Source: Deltaproteobacteria bacterium (GTDB lineage Bacteria > Myxococcota_A > Polyangia > Polyangiales > Ga0077539). Taken from it: a stretch of 13,755 bases of DNA. Shown here in pieces: positions 1-8,389 of the stretch. The stretch lies in contig CANMAT010000024.1 of assembly GCA_947494865.1 (NCBI GenBank), positions 1-13,755 of the forward strand. Reading direction: 5' to 3'. The number at the start of each line of letters is the position of its first letter. The first letter of the stretch is position 1. Below the pieces are notes generated by a model. It had not been told where the DNA came from. It ran no database searches and worked only from the letters and a program-made list of their open reading frames with translations. The position numbers and the translations under genes were made by a program.

Positions 1-147
1 AACGTCGACCCCACCTTCTCGCCCGACGGCCGCATGATCGCGTTCAGCTCGAGCCGCGGCGGCATCTTCGTGATGAACCAGGACGGGCTCAACCAGCAGC
101 GCATCCTCGCCGGCGGCGGCGAGATGCTCCGCTGGGAGACGCGCTGA
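1..147 (+). CDS. PD40/TolB-like beta-propeller protein, C-terminal fragment
   Basis: The window opens inside a gene read in frame 1 that stops with TGA at 145-147, leaving 48 visible residues. They contain a PD40 (WD40-like, TolB C-terminal type) blade: the signature FSPDGRMIAFSS (residues 6-17), then a strand GIFVMNQDG and a short tail ending WETR. Such blades occur in periplasmic TolB-like or DPP-IV-like propeller proteins. The start and full domain layout lie outside the window, so neither the overall function nor export can be judged. The gene converges on the minus-strand TPR/PEGA gene, and a palindromic array fills the space between the two stop codons. Confidence 0.75.
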   Translation, partial: NVDPTFSPDGRMIAFSSSRGGIFVMNQDGLNQQRILAGGGEMLRWETR

Positions 148-151
148 CCGG

Positions 152-233
152 GTGCAGGCGCCTGCACCGCGAAGTGCAGGCGCCTGCACCGCGAAGTGCA
201 GGCGCCTGCACCGCGAAGTGCAGGCGCCTGCAC
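152..233. repeat. Array of four perfect 16-bp palindromes, 22-bp period
   Basis: Four identical copies of the self-complementary 16-mer GTGCAGGCGCCTGCAC sit at 152-167, 174-189, 196-211 and 218-233. Identical CGCGAA hexamers separate them. The array fills the convergent gap, leaving 4 bp after the upstream stop and 2 bp before the facing stop. Because each unit is self-complementary, neighbouring copies can also pair with each other. In RNA this would give two hairpins with 16-bp GC-rich stems and 6-nt loops from either strand. Possible roles are a bidirectional terminator or mRNA 3'-end stabiliser, a REP-like extragenic element, or an array of dimeric-protein sites phased at about two helical turns. 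The sequence does not choose between these. No T-tract follows the array. Confidence 0.93.
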
Positions 234-235
234 CT

Positions 236-835
236 CTACCGAAGGCCTGCGTCGACAGCGCGCGGGCGCATCACCGCCACCACCTGCACGGCCTCGCCGA
301 ACGCGGTGGGCACCATCATCTCCCAGGGCTCGTAGCCCTCGGCCTCGACGCGCACGCGGTGACGGCCCCCGTCGGCCACCTGCTCGAGGCCGCCCGTCTG
401 ATACCAGCGCGGCGTGTCACGGTCGAACCACACGCGCGCCACGCGAGCGGCCATCGGCGGCACCACGCGCACGCGCAGCGCCGTGAGCATTCCGCGCAGC
501 GACTCGCGGCGTTCGAGGGCCGCGCGGCGCTCGGCCTCGGTGCTCGCGAGGGCGCTGTAGCGCGTCCACAAGCCCGCGGCTTCGCGCCAGCGGTTCTGCG
601 CCTCGAGCACCGTCGCGAGGTCGCGGAGGCACTGCGGCGGCGCGCCCAGCTCGAGGGCCTCGCGGTAGAGCCGCGCCGACTCCACGAGGTCGTTGCGGCC
701 GCGGGCCACGGAGGCCTGGCGCATGCGCACGAAGGCCTCGACGTGCGACGGGGCCTCGGGCTGCGCGCCCGACATCGGGGCGGCGAGGAGCGCGGCGACG
801 AGCGCCACGCGCGGTGCATTCGATGTGCGCATCAT
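236..835 (-). CDS. Exported TPR/PEGA-like domain protein
   Basis: A 199-aa protein. Residues 1-25 look like a Sec signal peptide: Arg at 3 and 9, a hydrophobic core (ALVAALLAAP), and a probable cleavage near SGA|Q. Residues 32-95 form helical TPR-like hairpins (RNDLVESARLYREALELG, then NRWREAAGLWTRYSAL). Residues about 119-190 resemble a PEGA domain: a LRVRVVPPMAARV strand, a GGRHRVRVEAEGYEP segment and a closing strand. The usual central DG turn is replaced by a longer DRDTPRWYQTGG segment. PEGA domains are surface or periplasmic beta modules common in myxobacteria, and a structural or binding role is inferred. Two ATGs occur in tandem (835 and 832). The gene starts 10 bp after the DUF2723 gene stops, so the two are probably cotranscribed. 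No clear Shine-Dalgarno is visible. Confidence 0.8.
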   Translation of the reverse strand: MMRTSNAPRVALVAALLAAPMSGAQPEAPSHVEAFVRMRQASVARGRNDLVESARLYREALELGAPPQCLRDLATVLEAQNRWREAAGLWTRYSALASTEAERRAALERRESLRGMLTALRVRVVPPMAARVARVWFDRDTPRWYQTGGLEQVADGGRHRVRVEAEGYEPWEMMVPTAFGEAVQVVAVMRPRAVDAGLR

Positions 836-845
836 TGCGTGTAGG

Positions 846-2780
846 TCACCTGCGACGGAGCGACTCGCGCTCGGCTTCACGGGCGCCGTCGTCGTCGCCG
901 AGCGCGCGGAGAAAATCGCCGAGGTTGCGCCACGCGACGGGCCGCTCGGCGTCGAGGGCGAGGGCCGCGCGCGTGAGGGCGACGGCGCCGCGGAGGTCGC
1001 CGCGACGGGCCGCCGCGACGCCGAGGTTCGTGTACGCCGAGACGTGCTCGCGGTCGAGCCCCAGCGTCGCCTCCCACAGCGGAACGGCCCCCTGCAGGTC
1101 GCCCCGCGCCACGCGCGACCCCGCCGCGAAGAGCACCACCGCGCCCACCCACCGCGCGCCCGCGCCCGGCGGCGCCGCGATGCGCGCCCGCACCCAGCGC
1201 ACGGCCCCGCGGTCGACGTCGGTGACCGTCGCCATGGGCACCGCGAGGACGGGCGTCTCACCGCTCCCGAAGCGCCAGCGCGCGCGCACCGAGGGGTCTT
1301 CGCCCTCGACCCCGCCCTCCCATCGCACGCGGTCACCCAGGCGCGCGAGGAGCAGGTGCGTGCGCGCGACGGCCGCCGCGGGCGCGCCGTCACGGCCCAC
1401 GGGCGCGACGCGCTCGCCGAGGCGTCGGGCCTCGATGCGCCGCCACGTCCACGGGTGCGCGAGGTGCTGCCGCGGGAGCACCGTCACGTCGGGGCGCTCG
1501 CCCTCGACGTGCTGCGCGTAGAGCGCGCCGCCGCAGAGGTCGTCGGAGGCGCACAGCACCAGCGCGCGCGGCGGAAGCTGCCCCAAGGCGCCGGGGCCGC
1601 CGAGCATCTCCGGCGCGCTCCACCCGTCGGCCGCGCCCGCCCACGCGGGGTCGCGGCGCGCGACGGCGACGACCATCAGGGCCACCGCGAGGGGGGCCGC
1701 GGCGTCGGCGCGCCGATGCGCCGCGAAGCGCCGCGCGAGCCACGCGCAGGGCGCGACGGCGAGCAGCGCCACGCACGCTTCGAAGTGAAAGAAGGTCTGC
1801 CGGTCGACGATGCCCATGGGGTTCACCGCCACGGCGTACGCGAGGTCGACGAGCGCCACCGCGAGGAGCATGCGCCCGAGGCGCTCGCGCGACGCGAGCA
1901 GCGCGCCCGCGGCCGCGAGCGCGAGCGTCACGGCGCCGAGGTCTGCGCCCACGACGAGGCCCGCGCGCGCGAGGTCGTCGGGCAGGCGCCACGCGCTCAC
2001 CATACGGCCCGCGTAGGCCGCGCGAATCGACGCCGCCGAGAGGTGCGCCAGCATCGCGCGCGGCGTCTCGGGGTCGCCCCAATCGACGGGTCCGTCGCGC
2101 CGCGACGCGATCGGCAGCCACAGCGCGAGCGGCAGCGTCGAAGCCCCGAGCGCGAGCACCGCCGCGACGCGCGCGGTGAGCCTCCGCGCGTCGAGCGAGC
2201 GCGCGCCCGCGAGCGTGAGGGCCGCGAGCGCGAGCGCCACCGCGGGGCGCGCCGACGTGTGCAGCGAGAGCAGCGCGAGGCCCGCGAGGGAGGCCACGAG
2301 CCTGCGGCGCACCGCCGTCGACCCCTCGCGCGCGAAGAGCGCCAGCGCCGCGAAGGCCGCGAGCAGCGCCGAGGCGTACACCTCCACGGCCGTCCACGCG
2401 CGCACGAGCGTCGGCGAGGCGACCATCACCGCGGCGGGGGCGAGCGCGCAGGCCCAGCGCGCGCGCGCCGAGAGCCCCTCGGCGACGCGCTCGGCCAGCG
2501 AGGCCGCGAGCGCGCAGGTGAGCGCGCCCATCGCGGCGACGCAGAGGTTTACGCGAAACGCCACGTCGCCGACGGGCGCGAGCGCCGCGAGGCGAAAGAG
2601 CACCATGTCGAGCGCGAAGCCCGTGGGGTGCGCCACGTCGAGGTTGAAGGCCGCGGCGGCGAGCTCTCCCGCGTCACGGTCGGTCACCGTCGGGGCGCAC
2701 AGGCGCGCGAGCCCGACGCCCGCGCCGAGCGCGGCGACCGTCGCGGGTGTGGGGCGCCATCGTTCGAGCCGGGGCTCCAT
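846..2780 (-). CDS. DUF2723-type membrane glycosyltransferase with C-terminal TPR repeats
   Basis: A 644-aa polytopic membrane protein. The N-terminus carries the DUF2723 signature: a first helix (16-30), then DRDAGELAAAAFNLDVAHPTG (34-54) with the acidic Asp36/Glu39 and His51-Pro52. Next come TAVEVYA (130-136) and many hydrophobic segments, near 75-95, 110-125, 134-150, 160-175, 180-193, 203-224, 272-296, 304-320, 333-350 and 361-374. NPMGIVDRQTFFHFE (320-334) follows the pattern of the family. Residues 380-540 look like a soluble extracytoplasmic region, and 541-640 contain about three TPRs (for example AYTNLGVAAARRGDLRGAV). DUF2723 belongs with GT-C-type enzymes; the human member TMEM260 is a protein O-mannosyltransferase. 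A lipid-linked sugar donor and a protein acceptor are inferred here. The ATG at 2780 is the only sensible in-frame start. Confidence 0.78.
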   Translation of the reverse strand: MEPRLERWRPTPATVAALGAGVGLARLCAPTVTDRDAGELAAAAFNLDVAHPTGFALDMVLFRLAALAPVGDVAFRVNLCVAAMGALTCALAASLAERVAEGLSARARWACALAPAAVMVASPTLVRAWTAVEVYASALLAAFAALALFAREGSTAVRRRLVASLAGLALLSLHTSARPAVALALAALTLAGARSLDARRLTARVAAVLALGASTLPLALWLPIASRRDGPVDWGDPETPRAMLAHLSAASIRAAYAGRMVSAWRLPDDLARAGLVVGADLGAVTLALAAAGALLASRERLGRMLLAVALVDLAYAVAVNPMGIVDRQTFFHFEACVALLAVAPCAWLARRFAAHRRADAAAPLAVALMVVAVARRDPAWAGAADGWSAPEMLGGPGALGQLPPRALVLCASDDLCGGALYAQHVEGERPDVTVLPRQHLAHPWTWRRIEARRLGERVAPVGRDGAPAAAVARTHLLLARLGDRVRWEGGVEGEDPSVRARWRFGSGETPVLAVPMATVTDVDRGAVRWVRARIAAPPGAGARWVGAVVLFAAGSRVARGDLQGAVPLWEATLGLDREHVSAYTNLGVAAARRGDLRGAVALTRAALALDAERPVAWRNLGDFLRALGDDDGAREAERESLRRR

Positions 2781-2807
2781 CGCGGGCGATGATGTACCAT
2801 CGCGCCG
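2781..2807. promoter_or_regulatory. 27-bp divergent start-to-start gap
   Basis: Only 27 bp separate the ATG of the DUF2723 gene (2780, minus) from the ATG of the Ig-like MYXO-CTERM gene (2808, plus). No -10/-35 pair and no Shine-Dalgarno is visible on either strand in it. Promoters for the two genes must therefore overlap inside each other's 5' coding regions, or the transcripts are nearly leaderless. This is inferred from spacing only. Confidence 0.35.
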
Positions 2808-3696
2808 ATGCTCGACACGATCATTGGCAGTCGCCTCGCTCCCCTCGCGGCCGCGCTCGCGGCGCTCATGCTGCCCGCGGCGGCGATGGGCCAGTGCGAC
2901 GCGGCCGTCGACGCGGGCGTCGACCCGCTCCTCGAAGGCACGCTCAGCGACTCGCTCCCCGCCGACCAGGGCACCGACGTGCCGCTCAACAGCCCCATTC
3001 GGTTGCGCTACTTCGGCGCCGTTCCGCAGCCGCCGGTGGTGTGCGTGCAGGGCGACTCGCTCGACGCGCCGTGCCTCGCGGGCTCGGCCGCGGCGGTGGG
3101 CCACGAGGTCGTGTGGCAGCCGCAGGGCGGCGCCGGCGGCGCGCTCCTCGAGCCCGGGCGGCGCTACTTCGTCACCTATCAAGAGACGGGGCGCGGCACC
3201 AACCGCATCACCTTCGTGACGGGGCGCGGCGTGGCGCCCGAGCGCCTGGTGTTCCGCGGGGCCACCGAGGCGAACTCTGACAGCGCGCCCGACAACGGCT
3301 GCGACCCCGAGGCGGCCGACATCACCGTGAAGTTCGACCGCGCCACGTCGGGCATCATCGGCCTGGGCGACACCCCGTGGCCCGACATCGACATCGAGTA
3401 CGTGATCTACGAGACGCGGGGCCCCGGCATCGCGGGCCCGCGCGAGCGCGACCGCGTGCGGCTGCCGCGCTCGGGCTCGCTCGTGGTGAGCGGCGCGCAG
3501 CGCACGTTTCGGCTCACGGGCGAAGAGGCCTCGGGGCCCGTGTGCTTCAACGTGCAGGCGCTCGACCCGCACGGCCGCGCCGACGGCAACACGGAGGAGC
3601 AGTGCGTAAACCCCGCGAAGGGCAACCACTTCGCGGGCTGCGCGGCGGCGCCCTCGCGCGCGTCGGGCGGCGCGCTCGGGGCCCTCGCCCTCGCGC

Positions 3697-5226
<1,530 letters not shown>

Positions 5227-5230
5227 CGCT

Positions 5231-5236
5231 CTCCTC
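5231..5236 (-). promoter_or_regulatory. Ribosome binding site of the NtrC-family regulator
   Basis: The minus strand reads GAGGAG, 4 nt before the ATG at 5226. It is one of the few clear Shine-Dalgarno matches in the window and decides between that start and an upstream in-frame start at 5271. Confidence 0.6.
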
Positions 5237-5287
5237 AACAACGCTCTACAGGAATCGCGTGTCTGCCACACGTCGCGCGCCGCTCTA

Positions 5288-5307
5288 CTCTGAAATACCT
5301 CTGAAAT
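5288..5307. repeat. Tandem 9-bp direct repeat in intergenic region
   Basis: CTCTGAAAT occurs at 5288-5296 and again at 5299-5307, an 11-bp period of about one helical turn. It is the only AT-leaning patch in the 198-bp gap between the divergently oriented regulator (start 5226) and udk (start 5425). On the minus strand it reads ATTTCAGAG twice. The position, 62-81 bp upstream of the regulator ATG, suits an activator or operator site on one face of the helix. That role is inferred; no bound factor is identified. Confidence 0.55.
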
Positions 5308-5411
5308 TCACGGCCTTGAGCGCGCGCCCGGCGCCCCCGGCGCCCCCGTCGATGCGCGCGGGCGGGCGCTACGCCCATTGATTCGCTCGCGGTGCCGCGC
5401 CGACGTGTACT

Positions 5412-5415
5412 AAGG
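5412..5415 (+). promoter_or_regulatory. Probable ribosome binding site of udk
   Basis: AAGG lies 9 nt before the GTG at 5425. It supports that GTG over the in-frame GTG at 5392, which would add 11 Arg-rich residues ahead of the first beta strand. The match is short, so the support is moderate. Confidence 0.45.
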
Positions 5416-5424
5416 TCCGCCGCC

Positions 5425-6090
5425 GTGAGCGTTCTACTCGTAGGCGTGGCCGGCGGCAGCGGCTCTGGCAAGACGACCATCGCGCGCTCGATCGTCGAGA
5501 CGCTGCCCTCGCACCACGTCGCCGCCATCGAGCACGACTCGTATTACCGCGACCTCTCGCACCTCTCCCACGACGAGCGGGCGCGCATCAACTTCGACCA
5601 CCCCGACTCGCTCGACAGCGAGCTCTTCATCGAGCACCTCGACGCGCTCAAGGCCGGCCGGGCCGTCGACAAGCCCCGCTACGACTTCGCCCGCCACGTG
5701 CGCGAGGCGGCCACCGAGCGCATGGAGCCCGCGCCCATCATCGTGGTCGAGGGCATCCTCGTGCTGGCGCTCGAGCCCATTCGCAAGCGCCTCGACGTGA
5801 AGCTCTACGTCGACACCGACGCCGACATCCGGCTCATGCGCCGCATCCGCCGCGACCTCGAGCACCGCGGCCGCACCTTCGCGCAGGTGCGCGCGCAGTA
5901 CTACGAGACCGTGCGCCCCATGCACATGGCCTTCGTCGAGCCCTCCAAGCGCTTCGCTGACATCATTATTCCCGAGGGCGGGCACAACAAGGTGGCGCGC
6001 GACATGATCCTCGCGCACCTGCAGAAGTTCGTGCGCGACCTCGACGAGACGAAGGCCCGCACCGACTGGCCCCCCGCCGCCGACCCGTAA
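5425..6090 (+). CDS. udk: Uridine kinase
   Basis: A 221-aa cytosolic kinase of the uridine/cytidine kinase family. It phosphorylates uridine (and cytidine) to UMP/CMP with ATP or GTP in pyrimidine salvage. Visible motifs are the P-loop GGSGSGKTT (10-18), DSYYRD (38-43), NFDHPDSLDSEL (56-67) for the nucleoside pocket, the strand IIVVEGILVL ahead of the lid, DADIRLMRRIRRD with the arginine lid, and RPMHMAFVEPSKRFADIIIP near the end. The length matches the family, which is about 210 residues in E. coli. The start is taken at GTG 5425, where the first strand begins immediately and an AAGG lies upstream. The ferredoxin gene follows 18 bp later and is probably cotranscribed, though no biochemical link is obvious. 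Confidence 0.93.
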   Translation: MSVLLVGVAGGSGSGKTTIARSIVETLPSHHVAAIEHDSYYRDLSHLSHDERARINFDHPDSLDSELFIEHLDALKAGRAVDKPRYDFARHVREAATERMEPAPIIVVEGILVLALEPIRKRLDVKLYVDTDADIRLMRRIRRDLEHRGRTFAQVRAQYYETVRPMHMAFVEPSKRFADIIIPEGGHNKVARDMILAHLQKFVRDLDETKARTDWPPAADP

Positions 6091-6108
6091 CCGACGTCAC
6101 TCCCCCCA

Positions 6109-6459
6109 ATGCCGAAGATCACCCTCACCGGACCGGCCGAGCGCACCATCGAAGCGCCCGCCGGCACCTCGCTCCTCAAGGCGCTGCAAGACGCCGCGCT
6201 GCCCATCTCGACCTCGTGCGGCGGCGTCGCGACCTGCGCCCTCTGCCGCGTCACCGTGACCCAGGGCCGCGAGCACCTCACGGCCCTCGTCGACACCGAG
6301 ATCAACCACCTGGGCACCATCGCCAAGATCGTGGGCCTGCGCCTCGCCTGTCAGGCGAAGCTCACGGGCACCGGCGACGTGCGCGTCGAGGTGCCCGAGG
6401 TCGAAGACGTGGCCGCCCGCAAGGCCGCCAAGGCCGCCCGCATGCGCCAGCGCCGCTGA
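6109..6459 (+). CDS. [2Fe-2S] ferredoxin, adrenodoxin-like cysteine spacing
   Basis: A 116-aa small electron carrier. The beta-grasp fold begins at KITLTGP and continues through the helix GTSLLKALQDAAL. The cluster ligands are Cys37, Cys43, Cys46 and Cys81 (C-x5-C-x2-C then x34-C in LACQA). The five-residue first gap is the adrenodoxin/Isc-type pattern rather than the plant-type four. The last 15 residues are a basic Ala/Lys/Arg tail (ARKAAKAARMRQRR) beyond the domain, which may contact a partner or nucleic acid; this is inference. Redox partners are unknown. The start ATG has no clear Shine-Dalgarno, consistent with translation following udk 18 bp upstream. The stop is 15 bp from the stop of the convergent SDR gene. 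Confidence 0.9.
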   Translation: MPKITLTGPAERTIEAPAGTSLLKALQDAALPISTSCGGVATCALCRVTVTQGREHLTALVDTEINHLGTIAKIVGLRLACQAKLTGTGDVRVEVPEVEDVAARKAAKAARMRQRR

Positions 6460-6474
6460 GCCGCGCGCGGGTCG

Positions 6475-7398
6475 TCAGAGCCCGCCGTAGTCGACGCCGG
6501 TGAGCTTCGCCGACACGTCCCACAGCCTGCGGGCGGCCTCGTCGTCGGTGGCCTTCGCGCTGCGCCGCGCGTGCGTCGGGTACCCCGCCATGAACATCGA
6601 GGGCCCGTAGAACTCGTCGCCCTTCACGGCCCCGTCGGCCGCGGCGCGCACCGTGGGGAGCGCCCCCATGTGGGCCGACTGCGCGAACAGGGCGTTGCCA
6701 GCCTTCACGGTGCGCACCGCGAAGGCGCCCTGCGTCTCGGCCGACACCTGCTGCAGGTTGGTGGCCGAGTAGCCGGGGTGCGCGGCCAGCGCGATCACCC
6801 CGCGGCCCCTCGCCGCGAGGCGCTTGTCGAGCTCGCGCGTGTAGAGCAGGTTGGCCAATTTGCTCTGCAAATAGGCCGTCCAGCGGTTGTAGGCGCGCTC
6901 GCCCATGAGATCGTCGAAGGCGATGCGGCCGCCCCAGTGCACGCCGCTCGCCACGTTGACCACGCGGGCCCCGGCGCGCTTCGCCAGGAGGGGCAGCGCG
7001 AGGCCCGTGAGCGCGAAGTGGCCCAGGTGGTTGGTGCCGAACTGCATCTCGAAGCCGTCGGCCGTGAGGCGCCGCGGGAGCGCCATGACGCCCGCGTTGT
7101 TGACCAGCACGTCGAAGCCGTCGGGGAGGCGCGCCGCGAGCTCGCCCGCGAACGACCGCACGCTGGCGAGGCTCGCGAGGTCGAGCGACATGGCCTCGAC
7201 GCGCGCGTCGGCGCGGCCCGCGCGAATGCCGTCGAGCGCCGCGGTGGCCTTCTCGGCGGAGCGGCAGGCGAGCACCACGCGGGCGCCCTTGTGGGCCAGC
7301 ACGCGGGCGGCCTCGAGGCCGATGCCGCTGTTGGCCCCCGTGATGACAAAGGTTCGGTCGGCGAGGTCAGGGAGGAGATCGGGCGTCCATCGGCTCAT
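6475..7398 (-). CDS. Short-chain dehydrogenase/reductase, retinol-dehydrogenase-like
   Basis: A 307-aa NAD(P)-dependent oxidoreductase with a Rossmann fold. It shows the cofactor glycine motif TGANSGIG (20-27), Arg46 after the second strand (ACRS), which usually signals NADPH preference, Asp73 in SLDL, and NNAG (100-103). The catalytic tetrad is Asn123, Ser151, Tyr176 and Lys180 (YLQSK). The sequence pattern (QFGTNHLGHFALT, HPGYSATNLQ) is that of the classical or intermediate SDRs annotated as retinol dehydrogenase or protochlorophyllide-reductase-like. The natural substrate cannot be told from sequence. The ATG at 7398 lies 67 bp downstream of the bet stop on the same strand, so it may have its own promoter or be read through. 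Confidence 0.92.
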   Translation of the reverse strand: MSRWTPDLLPDLADRTFVITGANSGIGLEAARVLAHKGARVVLACRSAEKATAALDGIRAGRADARVEAMSLDLASLASVRSFAGELAARLPDGFDVLVNNAGVMALPRRLTADGFEMQFGTNHLGHFALTGLALPLLAKRAGARVVNVASGVHWGGRIAFDDLMGERAYNRWTAYLQSKLANLLYTRELDKRLAARGRGVIALAAHPGYSATNLQQVSAETQGAFAVRTVKAGNALFAQSAHMGALPTVRAAADGAVKGDEFYGPSMFMAGYPTHARRSAKATDDEAARRLWDVSAKLTGVDYGGL

Positions 7399-7422
7399 AG
7401 GTGCGCGGGCATAGCACCGACA

Positions 7423-7443
7423 CGGCCCCCATCGCGAGGGCCG
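7423..7443 (-). terminator. Weak hairpin downstream of bet
   Basis: CGGCCC (7423-7428) and GGGCCG (7438-7443) can form a 6-bp GC stem with a 9-nt loop, 22 bp past the bet stop. No T-run follows, so it may be a poor terminator, a leader structure of the SDR gene, or chance in GC-rich DNA. Confidence 0.25.
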
Positions 7444-7465
7444 CGCGACGCCGGGGGCGCCGCCC

Positions 7466-8323
7466 TCACCCGTAGAAATCGAGCCACGGGTCGGTGGGCT
7501 TGCGCGGCGCCTCGGCCACCGCGGGCGCGGCGGGGCGCTCGGCCTCGACGGTCTTCACCACCGCGGGGCCGCGCGACGCGCGCTCGGGCGGTGCGGGCTC
7601 GTGGGGCTTCGACGCCATCGCGGGCAGCGCGGCGTGAATGTGCACCTCGGTGCGCGGCCCCTGCTCCATGGGGACCACCCGCGCGGGCTGCGGCCCCGAC
7701 GGCTGCGCGGCGCGCGCGGCCTCGCCCTGCGCCTGCGACATCTCGTCGGTGGTGTAGAGCCCCGCCATGTCTTCGGGGAAGGCCTTGCGCAGCGCGAGGG
7801 CCTCGCCGCACTTGGCGAGCATCACGTGGGGCATGCGCGCCCACATGGCCGTCGGGCGCGTCTTGCCCGTCTGCTTGTCGCGGGTGGTCTGCACGTACTC
7901 GCTCCAGTACGCGACCCCAACGGCGGGGCGCGGCCAGTCTTTGCGCCACACGCGCACCTTGCAGAGCTTGAGCGTGCCGTCGGCGTTCTCGACGAACTCG
8001 GGCTCGTCTTGCCCTTGATAGAGCCCCGTGCGCTCGGCCACGGCGCGCAGCCCGTCGATGGACACCTGCGTGGCCCACACCATGCGGTGCTTCTCCGAAT
8101 CCCACCGTTGTACGAAGTGAATCTGTCGCAAAAGGGGGTTGAGCCGCCGCGCCCGCGCCACCTCGAGCAGCACCGAGAACTCGGCGTCGCTCGCGCCGTT
8201 GGCGAAGGTGTCGCGAATGAGCTGCTTCTGCTCTTCGGTGAACTCCATCGGCGTCTGCGTGCGCGCCAGCGAAAGCTCACCGTTGAACGTAGAGACCCCG
8301 CCGACCTGCGCGCGCTCGCTCAT
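7466..8323 (-). CDS. bet: Phage-type single-strand annealing recombinase (lambda Red-beta/RecT-like Bet)
   Basis: A 285-aa protein. Its core (about 27-195) follows lambda Red-beta block by block. SDAEFSVLLEVARARRLNP (45-63) corresponds to SDAQFIALLIVANQYGLNP. VSIDGLRAVAERTGLYQG (87-104) corresponds to the VGVDGWSRI block. CKVRVWRKDWPRP (121-133) corresponds to CTCRIYRKD. MLAKCGEALALRKAFPEDMAGLYTTDE (168-194) corresponds to the MLRHKAMIQCARLAF...GIYDKDE block. These proteins anneal complementary ssDNA as rings or filaments. After residue 195 comes an Ala/Pro-rich, probably disordered linker ending in the compact tip PTDPWLDFYG. No exonuclease, SSB or other phage gene is nearby, and codon use resembles the neighbours, which suggests long residence. 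The ATG at 8323 is preferred over TTG 8359. It lies 66 bp after tatD on the same strand. Confidence 0.88.
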   Translation of the reverse strand: MSERAQVGGVSTFNGELSLARTQTPMEFTEEQKQLIRDTFANGASDAEFSVLLEVARARRLNPLLRQIHFVQRWDSEKHRMVWATQVSIDGLRAVAERTGLYQGQDEPEFVENADGTLKLCKVRVWRKDWPRPAVGVAYWSEYVQTTRDKQTGKTRPTAMWARMPHVMLAKCGEALALRKAFPEDMAGLYTTDEMSQAQGEAARAAQPSGPQPARVVPMEQGPRTEVHIHAALPAMASKPHEPAPPERASRGPAVVKTVEAERPAAPAVAEAPRKPTDPWLDFYG

Positions 8324-8389
8324 GCGGCAACCGTACGCCTGTTCAGTGCTCCGTCGCAAGCGCCCGGAGCGCAGCGAAGCGCACGGTCT

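Noticed and set aside
152..233. CRISPR array
   Set aside because: The spacers are only 6 bp and identical, the units are fully palindromic, and no cas gene is present.
836..1393. A longer N-terminus for the TPR/PEGA protein
   Set aside because: The extension overlaps the DUF2723 gene in another frame and would bury a good signal peptide that begins at 835.
693..2792. A 699-codon open frame on the plus strand opposite the DUF2723 gene
   Set aside because: Its translation is low-complexity Arg/Glu/His/Ala without any domain. It is the expected antisense shadow of a GC-rich gene.
2781..3629. A 283-codon upstream extension of the DUF2723 protein
   Set aside because: It is antisense to the Ig-like gene, is Arg/Ala/His-rich without domain features, and precedes the normal family N-terminus at 2780.
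5227..5330. A sigma-54 promoter upstream of the regulator
   Set aside because: A TGGCAG-like stretch is present, but the GC element at the required 10-base spacing after GG is absent.
5316..5350. GCGCCC-rich repeats before udk
   Set aside because: They are short and imperfect and within what is expected for such GC-rich DNA.
8324..8389. A TTG start at 8359 for bet
   Set aside because: It would add 12 residues with no family support; ATG 8323 is closer to the conserved core and is a stronger start codon.
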